The notes under the pieces: generated by a model | What the model saw: the letters and a program-made list of their open reading frames with translations, nothing else | Database searches by the model: none | What the model was told of the DNA's origin: nothing | Assembly (NCBI GenBank): GCA_017559135.1 | Contig: JAFYSZ010000006.1 | Span: 124,001-188,000, forward strand | Source: Bacteroidales bacterium | GTDB taxonomy: Bacteria > Bacteroidota > Bacteroidia > Bacteroidales > P3 | Reading direction: 5' to 3' | Length of the DNA stretch: 64,000 bases | Shown: piece by piece, positions 58,510-64,000 of the stretch | Numbering within the stretch: position 1 is the stretch's first letter | Layout of the letters: each line of letters starts with the position of its first letter | Translations under genes and position numbers: made by a program

Positions 58510-59831
58510 TATAAACTCTCTGCTATTGCATCAAGATACTTAAAAGCCTTATCAATTGCCTCAACAATACGTTTTTGTTCAGCAAGAGGTGGGAGAGGGA
58601 ATAATAAATTGGAAAAATTACCTTTGTTTAGTATCGGCAACGTTGTAGCAGAAGCATTACTTTTAATCTCATTTTGCATATAATCGGATACACAAACATA
58701 GTATATAAAATTATGTATTACATCAGGATGAGGAATAATGGCATTAATTTGTTGGTTGCAGCTACCAGCAACAGTAATTATCCCTGTTTTGCCGATAGTC
58801 GCTCCAATACAAGTTACCAATATAGTATTGGCAGGTAATTTACGAGATTGTTCAAAACCTAGTTCGGATAAATGGTCACTTGCATATTTCGTATCAATTC
58901 CTTGCTCTAAATCCGCAGGTTTGAAAAAAGGTATGCTACCACTATAATATTCGATTTTATCTTTAGATGGAGTATTACCTGTTATTACTTCTCCAATATT
59001 TAAAACTTTACACCAACACCAATTTTTTGGAATATCAAAAGGCAAGTTTTCATATTGTTCGCTATTGGAAATAATTTCTGCTTTTGGGTTAATGCGTTTA
59101 AGCAATTCCGATGCTGGTTCATCGTTTGGATTTTGTGCTACGAGTTTACCATGAATTGCAAGGTCAAGGATTTTGCTTTTTGTTTGTTTTATTGTAGTTT
59201 CTAAATCTGCTTTATTATTTTCAATACTATCAATCAAAGCAAACCATTTATCAATTGCCTCAACAATACGTTTTTGTTCTGCAAGAGGAGGGAGAGGAAT
59301 TTCTATTTCTTTAAATATTTTTTTGTTTAAATGAGGAATAGCGGAACCAACTTTATTTTCTCTTAGCATCTTACGATGTAAGTTTATAATATGAAGAATG
59401 TAATCTGTGTTTACTTCATTGTTAATAGATAATTGTTTAAAAGTGCTACCCTGATAACCATCAATTGTTGTTCGGAATACTTCTCCTGAATTTTCACCAT
59501 CAACCAATATTAAAAGTGAATTACAAGGAGTATATTTTCCTTCCGTTAAAATCTTTCCGTTATATTCACCTCTTAAATACTTAACATCAAGATTTATTCT
59601 TTCAATACCAATTTGTTTTTTACCATCATTTAAAGAACACAATGTTTGCATAGGTGTCAAACACCACCCATTAGGCAAGTTTTCATATTGTTCGCTATTG
59701 GAAATAATTTCTGCTTTTGGGTTAATGCGTTTAAGCAATTCCGATGCTGGTTCATCGTTTGGGTTTTGTGCTACGAGTTTGCCATGAATTGCAAGGTCGA
59801 GTATCTTTTGGCGTAGTTTCTTTGTGTCCAT
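58509..59831 (-). CDS. hsdS: type I restriction-modification specificity subunit
   Basis: A 440-residue HsdS with two target recognition domains (about residues 50-165 and 250-395), each followed by the conserved spacer PLPPLAEQKRIVEAIDK. Each domain is preceded by the same block LDLAIHGKLVAQNPNDEPAS..ISNSEQYENLP. The DNA of these blocks is nearly identical (59041-59167 and 59674-59800), and the spacers also repeat (58549-58598 and 59248-59297). The subunit defines a bipartite recognition site for both methylation and cutting. It lies after a DUF1016 gene that separates it from hsdM. Confidence 0.92.
   Translation of the reverse strand: MDTKKLRQKILDLAIHGKLVAQNPNDEPASELLKRINPKAEIISNSEQYENLPNGWCLTPMQTLCSLNDGKKQIGIERINLDVKYLRGEYNGKILTEGKYTPCNSLLILVDGENSGEVFRTTIDGYQGSTFKQLSINNEVNTDYILHIINLHRKMLRENKVGSAIPHLNKKIFKEIEIPLPPLAEQKRIVEAIDKWFALIDSIENNKADLETTIKQTKSKILDLAIHGKLVAQNPNDEPASELLKRINPKAEIISNSEQYENLPFDIPKNWCWCKVLNIGEVITGNTPSKDKIEYYSGSIPFFKPADLEQGIDTKYASDHLSELGFEQSRKLPANTILVTCIGATIGKTGIITVAGSCNQQINAIIPHPDVIHNFIYYVCVSDYMQNEIKSNASATTLPILNKGNFSNLLFPLPPLAEQKRIVEAIDKAFKYLDAIAESL
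59041..59167. repeat. hsdS internal direct repeat, second copy
   Basis: About 127 bp, matching 59674-59800 with roughly three differences. Lies before the second target recognition domain. Confidence 0.9.
59674..59800. repeat. hsdS internal direct repeat, first copy
   Basis: Partner of 59041-59167, at the N-terminus of HsdS. Homologous recombination between the two copies would remove one recognition domain in frame (offset 633 bp, divisible by 3). Confidence 0.9.
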
Positions 59832-59836
59832 GATTA

Positions 59837-60991
59837 TTAGTCTTTATTTAGAAACAAATTACAAAACTCATTCAGTTGCTTTTGCATACGTTCTTGTGGA
59901 ATAAGAATGCGTTTGTACTCTGCAATCATCGTAGGGCTCATACTGCGACTCATTGCATATTCCACTACCACACGATCTGCTTCGGGACAAAGAACAATAC
60001 CTATAGATGGATTTTCATTAGAACGCTTTACGTCTCTGTCAAGAGCTTCCAAATAAAACTCCAATTGTCCAAGGTCTCTTGGGTGAAACTTAGTCTTCTT
60101 CAATTCCACTGCAACCAAAGCCTGTAAGCCACGATGATAGAAAAGTAAGTCAGCTTTATAGGTAGATGAACCGACTTGCAATTTGTATTCTTGTTCTACA
60201 AAAAGGAAATCTTTACCCAATTCCAATATAAACTGCTTCATATGTTCTACCAAACCCTTTTTTAGTTTGGATTCACTATGTTTTTTCGGAAGGTCAAGAA
60301 AATCAACAAAAAGCGTGTCCTTAAACATTATAGGAGCGTTAGGATATGCTTCAAGTAACCCCTTAGACATATTGTTCTTACTGCCCAACAGCGCTGCATA
60401 TGTTTGATTAGAGATGCATCGTTGAAGCTCACGACTTGCTAAATGCTCCTTGTTGGCATAAAGTATATAGAACATTCGTTCTTCATAGTTCTTACATCGG
60501 CAAAGTATCTCTATATGATTAGTCAATGTGGTTAATTCCAATATTTTAGGCATTTGCCCAATTATTGGCTGAACAAATTGTGCAGACACTGACTGCACAA
60601 TTATAGGAGTCTCATGCGAAGGTAACAATGTGGAGGTTTCAATTTGTGCAGGCACTGACTGCACAAATTCCGAACTTAGATATTTTTGCACTGTTGTGTA
60701 GAATGTTTCGGAGGAGTATTCCTCATAAAACATCACCATATTATAAATGCTTCTTTTACTATATCCTTTTAAGTTAGGATGTTGGGAACGGATATATTCG
60801 GAAAGTTGAGTTACCACTTTGCTTCCCCATTCTTCGCTTTTCAGCTTAGCCGAAACATAACCTTCTACATGCCATGCGGTAAGAAGTAATTCCTCGTTTA
60901 CAACTTTTGTTGCACGACTTTTATGTTGAAGAATAATGTCGATGACTTCTCCAAACTGCTGTTCTATCGATATGACTGCGTTGTTTTCCAT
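59837..60991 (-). CDS. DUF1016 (YhcG-type) PD-(D/E)XK nuclease family protein (second copy)
   Basis: A 384-residue protein with the DUF1016 N-domain (LLTAWHVEGYVSAKLKSEEWG, HPNLKGYSKRSIYNMVMFYEEY) and a C-terminal nuclease fold: YKADLLFYHRGLQALVAVELKKTKF, then QLEFYLEALDRD and NPSIGIVLCPEAD. Between them is a flexible insert with two VQSV(P/S)AQ repeats. It is embedded in the hsd operon, 4 bp after hsdM and 5 bp before hsdS, so it is co-expressed with them. Possible accessory nuclease of the type I system; not shown. Confidence 0.87.
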   Translation of the reverse strand: MENNAVISIEQQFGEVIDIILQHKSRATKVVNEELLLTAWHVEGYVSAKLKSEEWGSKVVTQLSEYIRSQHPNLKGYSKRSIYNMVMFYEEYSSETFYTTVQKYLSSEFVQSVPAQIETSTLLPSHETPIIVQSVSAQFVQPIIGQMPKILELTTLTNHIEILCRCKNYEERMFYILYANKEHLASRELQRCISNQTYAALLGSKNNMSKGLLEAYPNAPIMFKDTLFVDFLDLPKKHSESKLKKGLVEHMKQFILELGKDFLFVEQEYKLQVGSSTYKADLLFYHRGLQALVAVELKKTKFHPRDLGQLEFYLEALDRDVKRSNENPSIGIVLCPEADRVVVEYAMSRSMSPTMIAEYKRILIPQERMQKQLNEFCNLFLNKD

Positions 60992-60995
60992 ACAC

Positions 60996-62417
<1,422 letters not shown>

Positions 62418-64000
62418 CTATGCTGCTTTTTTATAAACTATAAAATTAAACACCGATTGTAAAGCCTGATTAGCCTTTTCCATATTACCAAAAGCCAATA
62501 TTAGTTGTGTGCCTCTATCTTGATCATCTTTTCTTATATCGCTCACCGTGCATGCACCATTATAAGCAATATAATTTGCTATTTGCGACATAATTTCACG
62601 TTGTTTTTCCGTAAGATTAAAATTGCGTTGATAGTGTCCAACCCAAAGATTAAAATAACTACCCGCCGAACTAACTACACTTTCCAATCTATTAATTTGA
62701 TGATAAGCAAAGCGTACCAATTGAATGATATTTGTCAAAGCCTCAGCTTCTTCTTTCTTTGAAGAGAGGCGAACATTATTTGGGAAAACAATAGCGTATG
62801 AGTTCCATAATTGTTTGCTTGAAAAACGACTATTCTCTATTTTAAGTTTGTTTTCCAAGTCTTTTAAAATAGGGTAGGTGATAGCTTCTCCTTTATTGTT
62901 GTAGATAATACGTAAAGCCTCAATCTTATCTTTGTTCTTTCTGCAAAAATCCTCAAACTCATCTGTTGTATTCCTTGCCTCTTCAAGAGAAAAACCTTGT
63001 GAAATAAGTGTATCTTCTCCCGGAATCAAAGTGTCTATAAATCCTCTATGTAATATAAGAATGTATTGGCGAGCTTTTGCGTTGCAAGCCAATGAAGCAA
63101 CCAAAGCCTTTCTTTCTATATTTGGGTGATTGGTGTCAATAAATGGAGGTAAAACACTTTCTTTAAGAGCATTGTAGATTCTCAAAGCTATTTCTTGCAT
63201 ATTATCGTTTGCCAAACGAACAAACTCTTGATGTTGTTCTACTGTTGCCTTATTGTAAATCCTAAATAAAGATGAAGCTAATCTATCAAGATAATAATCT
63301 GGTATAAAACCATAAGAAATGCGTTCTAAGATAGTTTCTAATGATACTTCCCCTCCTCCTTCTCCTGGTTTTGGTATAGAGTGTTCGTGTTCGGTTACAC
63401 CTACGGCATCTACCAAAAAGTAACAATCCTTACTAAATGCGTTAGGAGTAACATTCCTTAACTGCTCATCACCAATCGTTCTCACACCACGACCTTTCAT
63501 TTGAACATAAAGCGGTAAAGACTCCACATCACGCATAAACATCACAACTTCAAGAGGCTTTATGTCCGTACCGGTAGCAACCAAAGTACAAGTTACAGCA
63601 ATACGAAAATCCTTATCATTGCGAAACTGTCTAATTAGTTCATTGCTATCTGTTGAATAAGTAATCTTTTGAACAAAACGTTCATCTTTACGTTCAAAGA
63701 CCTCTTTTGCAATCCTCACAATATTGTTTGCATGAGTCTCATTAAGAGCAAAGATTAGAGTCTTTGGTAAGTAATCAAAATTAGCCTCACGCTGAGGATC
63801 GTTAAACATATCTCTATATACAGCCTCTTTGTAGGTTTGTAATATTAGTTTTATTTGAGAAGGATTGATAATACTTCTATTTAGTTCTTCTTTGGTGTAA
63901 TTTATAGTTTCTTTATTTTGAATTTCCTCTACTTGACCTGTGTAACAAGTAACCCTTTCAAACTTATCTCCCTCCAAGATTGCACCACCTTCTTCTGTTG
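62418..64000 (-). CDS. hsdR: type I restriction endonuclease subunit R, C-terminal part (5' end outside window)
   Basis: At least 527 residues, open to the right edge: the frame continues upstream of 63977 through TEEGGAIL. Seen are the second RecA-like helicase domain with TLIFALNETHANNIVRIAKE, motif V TCTLVATGTDIKPLEVVMF and motif VI YVQMKGRGVRTI, then the HsdR C-terminal helical region that docks on HsdM. The nuclease and first motor domain lie outside. It is the first gene of the leftward hsd operon. Nothing in the visible part suggests inactivation. Confidence 0.9.
   Translation of the reverse strand, partial: TEEGGAILEGDKFERVTCYTGQVEEIQNKETINYTKEELNRSIINPSQIKLILQTYKEAVYRDMFNDPQREANFDYLPKTLIFALNETHANNIVRIAKEVFERKDERFVQKITYSTDSNELIRQFRNDKDFRIAVTCTLVATGTDIKPLEVVMFMRDVESLPLYVQMKGRGVRTIGDEQLRNVTPNAFSKDCYFLVDAVGVTEHEHSIPKPGEGGGEVSLETILERISYGFIPDYYLDRLASSLFRIYNKATVEQHQEFVRLANDNMQEIALRIYNALKESVLPPFIDTNHPNIERKALVASLACNAKARQYILILHRGFIDTLIPGEDTLISQGFSLEEARNTTDEFEDFCRKNKDKIEALRIIYNNKGEAITYPILKDLENKLKIENSRFSSKQLWNSYAIVFPNNVRLSSKKEEAEALTNIIQLVRFAYHQINRLESVVSSAGSYFNLWVGHYQRNFNLTEKQREIMSQIANYIAYNGACTVSDIRKDDQDRGTQLILAFGNMEKANQALQSVFNFIVYKKAA

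Noticed and set aside
58509..59831. Invertible hsdS phase-variation system
   Set aside because: The repeats are direct, not inverted, and there is no second silent hsdS or recombinase gene in the window.

Overview
The window reads as chromosome from a low-GC Bacteroidetes bacterium, probably order Bacteroidales. Evidence in the sequence: promoters of the Bacteroidetes type (TTG or TTTG, about 19 bp, then TAnnTTTG), secreted proteins ending in type IX secretion sorting domains (types A and B), a TonB receptor with an N-terminal carboxypeptidase-regulatory domain, PnuC next to thiamine pyrophosphokinase, pyrB-pyrI order, a tRNA without encoded CCA, and a complete-looking set of genes for the first steps of lysine fermentation, a trait of asaccharolytic Bacteroidales.

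Layout. 1-9.3 kb: end of trmH, a YitT membrane protein, a T9SS cargo protein, then a seven-gene leftward operon (DUF177, rpmF, plsX, fabH, MBL hydrolase, pnuT, thiN) and pyrB-pyrI. The pyrB leader contains a short peptide ORF, a pause-like hairpin and an intrinsic terminator, which resembles an enterobacterial pyrL attenuator. 9.9-23.1 kb (leftward): HRDC helicase, a split transketolase with a VWA protein between its halves, an ECF sigma factor next to a membrane-anchored protein with a gliding/T9SS type B domain, rnpB, typA, a HinP1I-like restriction-modification pair, alaS. 23.2-28 kb (rightward): serine dehydratase, SulP transporter, FecCD-type ABC permease and ATPase. 28-37.2 kb: envelope genes (propeller-like protein, thioredoxin-like lipoprotein, TonB receptor, M16-like protein without zinc ligands, FN3/T9SS type B protein, comB, beta-barrel). 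37.3-45.7 kb: accessory genes, including two DUF4143 ATPases and a PD-(D/E)XK protein whose promoters each carry a large inverted repeat, S9 peptidase, rsmG, and a decaying AraC/VOC pair. 45.8-56.2 kb: tRNA-Ser, then lysine catabolism in two rightward units (DHS-like, kamD, kamE, atoA; and kdd, kamA, kamB, kamC) separated by a Fic gene on the other strand. 56.2-64 kb: a leftward restriction island (hsdR, hsdM, DUF1016 nuclease, hsdS, Fic, DUF1016 nuclease) with clear recombination scars at its border with kamC.

How genes work together. KamA makes beta-lysine, KamDE makes 3,5-diaminohexanoate, Kdd oxidises it; KamB and KamC probably maintain the B12 mutase, and AtoA is half of the CoA-transferase that ends the pathway. 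Kce, Kal and AtoD are not in the window. The most unexpected structural signal is a family of AT-rich tandem arrays with a 21-bp period that occupies at least eight intergenic regions and also one coding region. The second is the pair of 34-bp palindromes bracketing a DUF4143 promoter, with centres 84 bp apart.
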